Source of the DNA: Pirellulaceae bacterium
GTDB taxonomy: Bacteria; Planctomycetota; Planctomycetia; Pirellulales; Pirellulaceae
Length of the DNA: 64,000 nt
Direction of reading: 5' to 3'
Assembly (NCBI GenBank): GCA_029243025.1
Contig: JAQWSU010000047.1
Location: forward strand, 62,001-126,000
Shown one piece after another: positions 56,928 to 64,000 of the stretch. Below the pieces are notes generated by a model. That model was not told where the DNA came from. It did not search any database and saw nothing but the letters and a program-made list of their open reading frames with translations. The first letter of the stretch is position 1; every line of letters starts with the position of its first letter. Made by a program: the position numbers and the translations under genes.

Positions 56928-58532
56928 TCACTTTGAATTCAGATCCTGTCGCATCAAAGCAAGCCAACCTTGAACTTGCTTGTCTTCGGGCCGTTTCTTG
57001 GCAACTTGCTCCAACTGATTAATTGCCTCTTCCAACTTCCCCGCTTTCATCAGCAAACCGCCAAGCCCTTTTCGAACCATTAAATCGTTGGGCTCAAACG
57101 CAAGCGCCTCTCGCATCGCTTCAATGGCTTCGAGCGGTCGCTGTTGCCTATCAAGACAGCGAGCCAAATTGTAATAGGCCATCGAAAAATCGGGCTTAAT
57201 CGAAATCGCCTTGCGAAACGATTGCTCAGCCTTGCCCAATCGTTCCGACGACTTTTCGAGTGAAGCCCAGTAACGCTCCAAAATACCCCGCCGAAAATGC
57301 GCCTCCACCGAGTTCGCATCCAATTCGACCGCCACGTCCAGGTGCCGTTGCGCATCCTGATAATGCGAGAGCGCCAGCGCCGAATCTTTACTCTGCTGAG
57401 CACGCCGCCCAAGCCGAATGTGAGTGCGACCCAAATAGACACGCGCAAACAGCGAATCGGGATACTCCGATACGGCACGTTCAAGAACTGCCAGAGAGTC
57501 GGCATAACGTTCTTCGCTATGAGCCACATCTGACTTCGAAAGCAACGCCTTCAAACCCGTTTTCAATTGCGCCATCCCGCGTGTATACGGATCCGACCAA
57601 TTCGTATCAGTTTGCTGATCGGCCAGTTGCTGCTGCTTCTGCCCAGCCTCGACATCGCCGGTCCGCATCAATGCCGTGGCCAGCAAGTTTCCAATCGTCT
57701 TCTGCTGACAAAGGCTCGCCCGTAACTGCTGCCCGGCTCGCTCCAGTGTGCCCCGAGCCTCAGCTTGTCGACCATCACGTTCAAATCGCTTTGCCCGTTC
57801 CACTTCGGCTTCATAAGTCGCTTTAATCTCCCGGTGAGTTTCGAGTATCTGGTTCTTACAACCCTCGTAATCCCCGCGAATAGAAAGCAAACGTGCTTGC
57901 GTGAAGCGAGCACGCACATTTTGTGGATTCTGCGTTAACGAACGTTTCAAATGCTGTTCGGCTTCATCAAGCTGACTCTGCTCCAGCAACCCCTCCACCA
58001 GCACGAGACGCGCCGTATCCGTTGGATCACCTGGAAGTTCAGCACACTGCTTCAACAACTCTAGGCTTTCCTCCGGAGAGACGGTGACAACCCAACGAGC
58101 ATGCAGGTAAGCCCATTTTTGATTTTGAGGTGCAAGCCGAGCTGCTTCAGCGAAACAGGCAATCGCCTGTGATTCAAAAGAGTGTGCGGCAAACACCATC
58201 CCAAGATGACCCCAGAGATCAGCGGACTCAGGCTGCTCCAATACGTCCTGGCGAGCTTGCTTCACGAGTCGTTCAATCGCCGGATCAATCTCCTGATCCG
58301 GTGCCACATTCAGTTGGGGAACGGTTGCAACCAAGCGATTTTCTGTCGAAATCGGTTTCCGACAGCCAACCGTAATCGCAAGCATTGACAACAACCCAAC
58401 AGTGAACAGCAGACTAGCTGAGCTGCTCAAACCAGGTAAGCTACTCCAGCCAAATCGCATCTCATCGGAATCGCGGATCGACAACTCGGCCCGCGGAGAA
58501 GAATTTCGTTTTTTCAATCTGTTAATCATCAC
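56928..58532 (-). CDS. TPR-repeat lipoprotein
   Basis: The 534-residue protein has an N-terminal basic stretch and a hydrophobic segment ending at a lipobox (LLSMLAITVGC, about residues 46-56), so it is a predicted lipoprotein. Residues about 85-530 are TPR helix pairs, for example DLWGHLGMVFAAHSFESQA and SMAYYNLARCLDRQQRPLEA. TPR proteins scaffold partners, and no enzymatic motif is present. The end of the gene converges on the sulfatase (42 nt between stops). The start ATG 58532 is followed by a second possible start at residue 2; both keep the anchor intact. Confidence 0.85.
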   Translation of the reverse strand: MMINRLKKRNSSPRAELSIRDSDEMRFGWSSLPGLSSSASLLFTVGLLSMLAITVGCRKPISTENRLVATVPQLNVAPDQEIDPAIERLVKQARQDVLEQPESADLWGHLGMVFAAHSFESQAIACFAEAARLAPQNQKWAYLHARWVVTVSPEESLELLKQCAELPGDPTDTARLVLVEGLLEQSQLDEAEQHLKRSLTQNPQNVRARFTQARLLSIRGDYEGCKNQILETHREIKATYEAEVERAKRFERDGRQAEARGTLERAGQQLRASLCQQKTIGNLLATALMRTGDVEAGQKQQQLADQQTDTNWSDPYTRGMAQLKTGLKALLSKSDVAHSEERYADSLAVLERAVSEYPDSLFARVYLGRTHIRLGRRAQQSKDSALALSHYQDAQRHLDVAVELDANSVEAHFRRGILERYWASLEKSSERLGKAEQSFRKAISIKPDFSMAYYNLARCLDRQQRPLEAIEAMREALAFEPNDLMVRKGLGGLLMKAGKLEEAINQLEQVAKKRPEDKQVQGWLALMRQDLNSK

Positions 58533-58848
58533 AAACAGTTTTCATCCAAGATGAAAAAAAGGGCGAAAAGTACCACCATGCCCCACGAGCATCAACAACA
58601 ACTTTTCCCGCTCCACCCTGACCGTATCATAACTCGCTTTTCCTTCAGCACGACTGCGAGCAGAGTCGATCAGGCCTGGCAAGCGCCCCGGCACGGCGAC
58701 GCTTCCCCCGGACATAAAAAAAAAGCATCTTCAACCGTCAAAAGGGCGGTCGCAACAGGGCGCTCCGACCGACAGTAAAAATCAAAATCCGTGCCCTCTT
58801 CGACTCGACATGTTAACAAATTTTAACACACGTAATTTCAGGAAGAAT

Positions 58849-58877
58849 TTGACACTGGGACTTGTTCTGCTTAGGTT
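58849..58877 (+). promoter_or_regulatory. Candidate sigma-70-type promoter upstream of the PEP-CTERM gene
   Basis: TTGACA at 58849-58854 matches the -35 consensus exactly. After a 17-base spacer, TAGGTT at 58872-58877 keeps only three of six -10 positions. It would give a leader of about 380 bases. Confidence 0.35.
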
Positions 58878-59104
58878 AGGAAACCTGTACTCATATTTAG
58901 GGCGACCTGATTCCGTCCATTAAACTTTCGATTTCCAGTAAGTTCATTCGCACCTACTGAAAAACCGATCGAGGGATCAACAGATACCGTGATGGGCAAC
59001 ACCGAGTCATGTCGACGTAAGACCCGAATCGACTATCAGTTGTGGATACTGGTCTCGGCCGTAAAAAACAGAAAATTGCTGCATTTGACGACGAGGTAGA
59101 TTCT

Positions 59105-59149
59105 ATGAGGCAGCAACAGTCGAAGAAGGCAAAATTTCAGTTTGAGTGA
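59105..59149 (+). other. Possible 14-codon leader ORF
   Basis: ATG AGG CAG CAA to TGA (59105-59149) would encode a 14-residue basic peptide, MRQQQSKKAKFQFE. GAGG lies 8 nt upstream. It might be a leader peptide, but could equally be chance. Confidence 0.25.
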
Positions 59150-59262
59150 ACAGAGAAGGAAATAGAGAGGCATCGTGTCAGTGATGAAGTCATCGCTTTC
59201 CAACTATTAAATTGTTTCGCGCACTGAATTTTTGCATGTCATTTTATTTAAGGAAGGTTGCA

Positions 59263-60564
59263 ATGCTCAAAAGCTCTCATTTGGGGATCGCGTTGATGCT
59301 GACGCTCGTCACATCCGCGACGTCGTTCGGCGAAGTCCCCTTCGAAGTGTTTGGTAACGGTGGTAACAACGGCGAATGGCCAGAAGAAGTCGATGGCTGG
59401 GACGGAAATGCGATTCGAATTGCACATGACGCAAACGGTGGCGTGTCCAACGGTGTAAGTTTCGACAGCACTTTCACCGGTGATTACGAGACGCTCGAAT
59501 TCAATTTCGATTTCCGAATTTGGAATGAAGACGGTTCCGGCGATGCAGACGGTATTGGTTTCGCCTACGCTGACGTCGAAGTCTTTGGTGACGAAGCAGA
59601 CGAAGATGAGCAATTCTGGGGTGGTGGCGAAGAGCCCAACCTGGAAGGCTCGATCGGCGTTGGTTTTGACACCTGGATGAATGCTGCCCTCGATGATATC
59701 GATGCCGAACTCGGCTTTGAAAACGGCACACTGCCAAACTCGTTTTCGCTGCATTACTACGGCGAAACGCTTGTATCCCTTCCTGTCACCGAACTTGACG
59801 AAGGTGTTGGCGATGACTGGATTCAAAATGGCAACGTCAAACAGGCTCATATCTTGATCGAGCCGGGCGACAACGACGAAGCCGCCGTAACGCTGACAGT
59901 CACCGACACCGAGACGGGTGAATCGGTAGTTCCATTTGACAAGGAACCCGTCCCTGATTTCGAACCTTATGACGGTCGAATCGTCTTCAAGGCACGTACG
60001 GGTGGTGAAGACTCAAACCATGACATCGACAATATCAGCCTGACTGCCACCACAGACGGTACGGCAACCACAGTCGTCCATTATGGCGAAGCTGGTCCGG
60101 AACCGCGAATTGGTGATTATAACGGCAACGACTTGCTCGACACGGGCGACCTTGACCTTCAAGCTGCCGAAGGTATCGCCGGTGGAGATCTGAAGTACGA
60201 TCTGAACGAGGATGGCGTGGTTAACACAGCCGACCGTCGTTTGTGGACGAATGACCTGAAGAACACCTGGATGGGTGATGCCGATCTGAGCGGCCAGTTT
60301 GACAGTTCCGACTTGGTAACAGTGTTTGCTGCAGCTAAGTACGAAACAGCCCAAGCGGCGACTTGGGGACAAGGCGACTGGAATGGCGACGGAAAATTCG
60401 ACTCCGGCGACTTGGTCGAAGCCTTCAGCAATGCTGGCTACGAAGCAGGTGAACGACCCGGTGGTCCGAATGCCGCAGCAGTCGTACCCGAACCCTCCAG
60501 CCTCGTGCTGACGCTGCTCAGCATCTTTGGTTTGGTTGGCTTCGCTCGACGCCGCAATGGCTAA
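59263..60564 (+). CDS. PEP-CTERM surface protein with lectin-like domain and dockerin-like repeats
   Basis: The 433-residue protein has a signal peptide (about 1-23, ALMLTLVTSATSFG). A concanavalin-A-like/L-type lectin-like beta-sandwich follows at about 25-265, with DADGIGFAYADV and GSIGVGFDTW. A dockerin-like pair (GDYNGNDLLD, DLNEDGVVN, DADLSGQFD, DWNGDGKFD) spans about 283-400. The C-terminus carries VPEPSSLVLTLL, a hydrophobic stretch and ARRRNG, which is the PEP-CTERM sorting signal recognised by an exosortase. It is therefore probably exported and processed at the cell surface. AAGGAAGG is 6 nt before ATG 59263; the upstream in-frame ATG 59212 would displace the signal peptide. Confidence 0.92.
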   Translation: MLKSSHLGIALMLTLVTSATSFGEVPFEVFGNGGNNGEWPEEVDGWDGNAIRIAHDANGGVSNGVSFDSTFTGDYETLEFNFDFRIWNEDGSGDADGIGFAYADVEVFGDEADEDEQFWGGGEEPNLEGSIGVGFDTWMNAALDDIDAELGFENGTLPNSFSLHYYGETLVSLPVTELDEGVGDDWIQNGNVKQAHILIEPGDNDEAAVTLTVTDTETGESVVPFDKEPVPDFEPYDGRIVFKARTGGEDSNHDIDNISLTATTDGTATTVVHYGEAGPEPRIGDYNGNDLLDTGDLDLQAAEGIAGGDLKYDLNEDGVVNTADRRLWTNDLKNTWMGDADLSGQFDSSDLVTVFAAAKYETAQAATWGQGDWNGDGKFDSGDLVEAFSNAGYEAGERPGGPNAAAVVPEPSSLVLTLLSIFGLVGFARRRNG

Positions 60565-61209
60565 GCTTGGCTAAACTTTTAATCGTTTAATCCAAAAGGC
60601 CCCTCGATTTTCTCGAGGGGCTTTTTTTTGCCCGCAGCCAACAATAAAAGGAGTCAAGCGTCCCGCCGCAATCGCATGAATTGCCGTTGCTAAACAGCAA
60701 TGCCATCGCCTAGTTCACCCCAGCGAGCCTGAGCAAAACAGCCGAATTATCGGCGCCCAACTGCGCCCGCTGATCCTTCCCAAACATTCCGCAGAACGCA
60801 ATCTCAAGAATTGGCTGCGGAGCCCAAAAAAACAGAATCCATCCACGAAAAAACTAATGCCCCAAGCGGAATACAACTGCCGCTTACCAACCATTCTGTC
60901 TTTCACTTTGAAAACATCGAGACAACCTGCCTTTCATCACAGACTAACAAACTAGCGTTAGCCAATCTCCGTTCAGGAAAGGGCCAGTCGGATTCCAGAT
61001 TCGCAAACGAAAGGCGATCGAATCAACAACTATTCAAACACCGTTCGCTGGCGGTCCCCCGCATTGGCTTCGGAATCGCCAAGCATTGACGTGCAAAACC
61101 GAGCTGCTAAGTTTGTGTGACTCTAGGCCTCCCGATTTCCACTGCTGCCTCTCGCAGCTTCAAAAACGCAGCTCAAGTGATCGCCCCACCTCTATTCTGG
61201 ACGCTCTTT
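60565..61209. other. Intergenic region between the PEP-CTERM gene and the NTF2-like remnant
   Basis: Apart from the terminator, these 645 bases hold only a short ORF (60811-61089) without recognisable family. Nothing else is supported. Confidence 0.5.
60599..60629 (+). terminator. Strong intrinsic terminator of the PEP-CTERM gene
   Basis: gcccctcga (60599-60607) and tcgaggggc (60613-60621) form a perfect 9-bp stem with a 5-base loop, followed by eight T residues at 60622-60629. It lies 35 bases beyond the stop. Confidence 0.95.
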
Positions 61210-61864
61210 ATGACCAAGAACAAAAGTGATTTAAGCCGCCGCCAAGTCCTTAAAGCGGCCGGAGCCATCACCGCATCCGTAACAGCAAATGAGGTGATTG
61301 CAGCAAAAGAGGCCAACTCCAAGCCATCAAATCTAACGCCTGCACAACAAGCGATGGAAAAGCTTTGGGAAGAGCATCTCGCAAGCGAGTTCCAAGCCAA
61401 TAGCGCGGAAGCAGCGGCAAACACCATGGTTGAAATCCCTGCCGTCAACCATGTACCCGTGATGACAGGTGGATTCGGAAGAAAACAGTTAACTCACTTT
61501 TATGGCAAATACTTCATATCCCCCAGATGCCGAAAGATACCGAGATCATCCCCATCTCGCGGACGATCGGTAACGATCGAATCGTTGACGAATTCGTTTT
61601 CAGTTCACCCATAACGTACAAATGGATTGGTTTCTTCCAGGCATACCGCCAACCAACAAACTAGTCGAGATCACCAAAGTAGTCGTCGTCGAATTCGCCG
61701 GCGAACGAATCCACTGGGATCAAGCTTCTGTCCTGGTCCAAATAGGACTCCTTGACCCGAACACACTTCCAGTCGCTGGTGCGGCAACGGCCAGAAAAGC
61801 ACTCGATCCACAACTTCCGTCAAACGAGCTAATGAAGCGAACGATCAATGACGAGCAATTGTAA
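61210..61864 (+). pseudogene. Tat-signal NTF2-like (SnoaL-type) protein gene with two frameshifts
   Basis: A twin-arginine signal (LSRRQVLKAAG) opens the gene at ATG 61210. The reading frame then changes twice. Near 61519 the frame moves from HFYGKYFI to PQMPKDTEIIPISRT, and near 61604 from EFVFS to FTHNVQMDWFLPG; the second change is restored by adding one T to AGTTC. The three pieces join into one protein of about 215 residues that resembles the NTF2-like/SnoaL-type proteins in planctomycete genomes (HDQASVLVQ-type ending seen as YWDQASVLVQ in relatives, here HWDQASVLVQIGLLDP). The gene looks decayed, or the sequence has errors. It converges on nothing and precedes the acetolactate decarboxylase remnant. 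Confidence 0.7.
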
Positions 61865-62210
61865 TAGGTCAAAAAGATATTGAGCCAAATCAGGCGTTGC
61901 AACTCAAACGCCGGGAGTCCAGCCCACTCCTGAAGTGCTAGGATAAGCTTGCTCACGAGCCTTACCCTGCTTTATCAGCTGCGATGTTTCGAGGGAGGAG
62001 TAACGAAAAACAATACCTTAAAAACGGTCCAGAGATCAACCAATCGCTCGCCCCAAACATGGAAGCAGCCTGCAGACTGACTTCAATTATCGCCGCCACG
62101 AAAGGCAACGCGATATTGAAAACCGGCTCATCAGCCGAATTCTATGGCTCTGCGTTGCCGGATAAAATACCGACCATCCGAAATTCGATCACCGCGTCAG
62201 GGGCTTTTTC
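61865..62210. other. Intergenic region between the NTF2-like and acetolactate decarboxylase remnants
   Basis: No gene is supported in 346 bases. An ORF starting at 61984 runs across the decarboxylase in another frame and is a shadow. The region presumably carries the decarboxylase promoter. Confidence 0.5.
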
Positions 62211-63055
62211 ATGTCATCAGAACAGGCCAATTTGCAATGTCGTATCTCGCAATTTTTATGGAAAGTACTCCAAGCGGAGCACAATCGAACGGGTGATAGT
62301 ATCTCACACATTGTCGAACGAGCCTTGGCGAACGAACTTGACGTCGTGCACCATTCTCTGTTCCAAGTCTCAACTCGCTCAGCACTCGTCGAAGGCGTGT
62401 TTGGCGGCTGCACTCGCGTCAAAGACCTACTTCGGCACGGTGACTTTGGCTTGGGAACATTCGATTCCTTAGACGGCGAAATGGTGATGCTCGATGGAAA
62501 ATGCTTTCAAGTGCACCCCAAGGGCAAAGCCGCAGTCGCCCCAGATGACGCAATGATCCCCTTCGCGACAATTACGAGATTTGTTGCGGACCAAAGCTTC
62601 GCACTGAAAGAAGACTTTAATTACCAGCAACTCCAGGCACAGCTCGACGAATTGCGTCCGTCGGACAACATCTTCGTCGCTTCCGTGTGGATGGCATATT
62701 CACCAGCCTATCGTTGAGAGCTGCTTGCAAAGCCAAGCCAGGAGAGAAACTGGTCGAAGCAATCGAACACCAAAGTAAATTTCATGCCGACCGGGCCGAA
62801 GGCACACTCGTCGGGTTCTGGTCCCCCGCCTATTCGTCCGCGATTAGCGTCCCTGGATATCACTTTCATTTCATTAATACCGCAAGAACGTTTGGCGGCC
62901 ACGTGTTTGACCTCAGCGCCGAATCCCTCCAAATCAGCCTTCATCAGGAAACGGACATTCACCTGGCCATCCCTGAAACAAAACAATTCCTTGAAACCGA
63001 CTTGCAATCTGCCCCAGGAGACGGCCTGGATGCTGCAAAAAAAGAACCGCAATAA
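62211..63055 (+). pseudogene. Acetolactate decarboxylase gene with one frameshift
   Basis: The two pieces read as alpha-acetolactate decarboxylase, which makes acetoin. The first (62211-about 62681) has SALVEGVFGGCTRVKDLLRHG and FGLGTFDSLDGEMVMLDG. The second, in another frame (from about 62684), reads RVDGIF, then HQSKFHADRAEGTLVGFWSPAY, GYHFHFINTARTFGGH with the three-His metal site, and ETDIHLAIPETKQFL. A single missing T (GCTTTCCGT expected, GCTTCCGT present) restores the frame and gives the AFRVDG motif of the family. Residues 9-47 resemble a ribbon-helix-helix segment. Without correction the enzyme is split before its metal site, so activity would be lost. Confidence 0.8.
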
Positions 63056-63134
63056 TTTCGGGCAACGGAGATAAAACAAACATCGCCCGCACAACCTCCC
63101 GTGACATGCCCTGACGAATTGCATCCACACACAC

Positions 63135-63167
63135 AAAAAAAAAGCCCGTCGCACAACACGACAGGCT
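63135..63167 (-). terminator. Intrinsic terminator of the small ORF at 63187-63387
   Basis: On the minus strand a 9-bp stem (63159-63167 with 63143-63151, one G-U pair in RNA) with a 7-base loop is followed by nine T residues (63143-63135). It lies 20 bases beyond the stop codon of the small minus-strand ORF and supports its expression. Confidence 0.8.
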
Positions 63168-63186
63168 CTGAAACCCAGAATGCTAA

Positions 63187-63387
63187 TTAGCCGTTAAGAA
63201 TCGCCACACTGGCCGAGCTGCTGCCAGCTTCAGCTGCAAGACGCAATTCCGTGGCACAAAGCCGCTCGCATCGATGGTGCAACGCGATCCTTTTCAACTG
63301 GTTCTGGCGAAAGAAAACGAAAATGCGACAAGGTTCGGCGAGAAAAAAACAGGCTGCAGCTATCGCAAAAGAGGTTCGAGTCATCAT
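63187..63387 (-). CDS. Small hypothetical protein, 66 aa, possible secreted peptide
   Basis: I recognise no family. The 66-residue ORF starts MMTRTSFAIAAACFFL, like a short signal or membrane segment, and continues with a Cys- and Arg-rich part (RCERLC) and a Ser/Ala tail. Support comes from signals: GGGAG about 10 nt before ATG 63387 and the strong terminator at 63135-63167 just after the stop. A second ATG (63384) follows directly. A small exported peptide is possible; a non-coding RNA is an alternative. Confidence 0.5.
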   Translation of the reverse strand: MMTRTSFAIAAACFFLAEPCRIFVFFRQNQLKRIALHHRCERLCATELRLAAEAGSSSASVAILNG

Positions 63388-63793
63388 GGCTTGTATCTCC
63401 CTGGTCGCAAACAACGTTCTGAGGTGGCCGCAAAATCCCTACAACCGGCGCAACCTGAAAATAGTACCGTATCGCCTTGCCAATCCGTTACATCTTACAG
63501 TGGCTAAACCCCACTTTAATTAGCCCCAAACCGCATCGCCACGAAGATCAACGAAAAATGACAAGGCTCGCGAACAGCGACACAACCAACGCGCACAAAC
63601 GTCACAACCAACCCCCAACCCAACGGAAAAACAAGAACGCAAGTCGTTCAAAAAAAAGACTTACAAGAAAACACAGCGGCCGATTACCGCTCCAGCAGCC
63701 AAGCTGCAAGACACCGAAAACAAATCAAGAAACCTCCCGTCCGGCAGGCCCGCAGCAACCCGCTTAGCAGACGGATTTAGCCGCCCAAGCCAG
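63388..63793. other. AT- and A-rich intergenic region between two minus-strand small ORFs
   Basis: No gene is supported in 406 bases. The sequence is A-rich on the plus strand (runs such as aaaaaaaag), and short ORFs are unconvincing. Confidence 0.45.
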
Positions 63794-63988
63794 CTAATTC
63801 TCCACTCGACTCCGCCAAAGACCGCTCAACCTTCGAAGCCCCTCCCGCTGGCGACAGCGAACCCTTCTCAGTCGCGACCTCCGCAATTCACACAAAATCC
63901 GTGGCAATAATGCCTTCCCAAGATAAAACGTCACGATTCCCAAGAAAGGTAGCAGAAGAAAATACGGCAAAAGCGTCATCAATTCCAC
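63794..63988 (-). CDS. Small membrane protein, 64 aa
   Basis: The 64-residue ORF has one strongly hydrophobic segment (LPYFLLLPFLGIVTFYLG, about 7-24) followed by a very basic tail rich in Arg and Leu. It reads like a small single-pass protein with its tail in the cytoplasm. It starts with GTG at 63988 (or ATG 63979) at the window edge, so the upstream signal cannot be judged. No family is recognised; it may also be a chance ORF, since no ribosome-binding site is visible. Confidence 0.4.
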   Translation of the reverse strand: MELMTLLPYFLLLPFLGIVTFYLGKALLPRILCELRRSRLRRVRCRQREGLRRLSGLWRSRVEN

Positions 63989-64000
63989 AAATCAATCTCA

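Larger units (their letters stand above)
58533..59262. other. Divergent promoter region and long leader of the PEP-CTERM gene
   Basis: The 730-base gap between two divergent genes holds a candidate promoter and a possible 14-codon leader ORF, both listed separately. No larger gene is supported. Confidence 0.55.

Noticed and set aside
59041-59049. tgtggatac, an 8-of-9 match to the DnaA box (TGTGGATAA)
   Set aside because: It is a single site far from dnaA with no second box nearby, as expected by chance in 64 kb.
61984-62472. 162-residue ORF overlapping the acetolactate decarboxylase start
   Set aside because: Its second half is the wrong frame of the conserved decarboxylase, and the first half has no recognisable features.

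Overview
The window looks like chromosome of a marine-type planctomycete (order Pirellulales or a close relative). The evidence is protein content. There is a PVC-type membrane-bound dehydrogenase/heme protein, and two secreted giants carry the N-terminal LEPR-XLL-like tag (LEDRVLLA and LETRCLLA). Other indicators are a PEP-CTERM protein, dockerin-like Ca-binding repeats, an ECF sigma factor coupled to a membrane Ser/Thr kinase with TPRs, a DUF1570 peptidase, Tat-exported Gfo/Idh and enolase-superfamily proteins, and a sulfatase. I see no insertion sequence, CRISPR array, prophage or rRNA. One tRNA (Gln, CUG) is present. Family assignments are from recognition of motifs; no database search was run.

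Layout. 0.1-9.2 kb (+): dehydrogenase/heme protein and ceramidase-like pair, an orphan double-size ABC permease, a DUF1570 peptidase, and a Tat-signal oxidoreductase. 9.3-13.3 kb (-): dnaA, a GNAT acetyltransferase and two planctomycete-type hypotheticals. 13.5-18.7 kb (+): THUMP-like methyltransferase, NhaC-type antiporter, DapA-family aldolase, ispH. 18.8-23.2 kb (-): an HTH-receiver response regulator and a histidine kinase separated by a perfect terminator hairpin, then mnmG. 23.7-38.1 kb (-): one 4,804-residue secreted protein filling 22% of the window. 39.3 kb: tRNA-Gln. 39.7-41.7 kb (+): FHA-GAF-PP2C phosphatase and a tiny lipoprotein. 42.0-48.6 kb (-): ECF sigma, Ser/Thr kinase and matrixin-like surface protein, apparently one operon. 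48.8-51.2 kb (-): amidase and alpha/beta hydrolase. 51.3-52.7 kb (+): broken VanZ-like gene. 53.0-53.6 kb (-): deoC. 54.0-56.9 kb (+): enolase-superfamily protein and sulfatase. 56.9-58.5 kb (-): TPR lipoprotein. 59.3-60.6 kb (+): lectin-like PEP-CTERM protein with a strong terminator. 61.2-63.1 kb (+): two frameshifted genes, an NTF2-like protein and acetolactate decarboxylase. 63.2-64 kb (-): two small ORFs.

How parts fit together. The most coherent unit is the 42-48.6 kb operon: sigma and kinase overlap by 8 nt and the kinase is followed 21 nt later by a LEPR-tagged metalloprotease/dockerin protein. This suggests a signalling pair dedicated to a cell-surface protein. The 4.8-kaa protein and the PEP-CTERM protein use the same dockerin and cadherin-like vocabulary, so the window is rich in cell-surface machinery. 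The least explained items are the stalk module repeated in the giant protein, its two HEIGH metallopeptidase motifs, the terminator placed directly on the histidine-kinase start, and the set of single-base lesions (mostly one missing T) in three genes.
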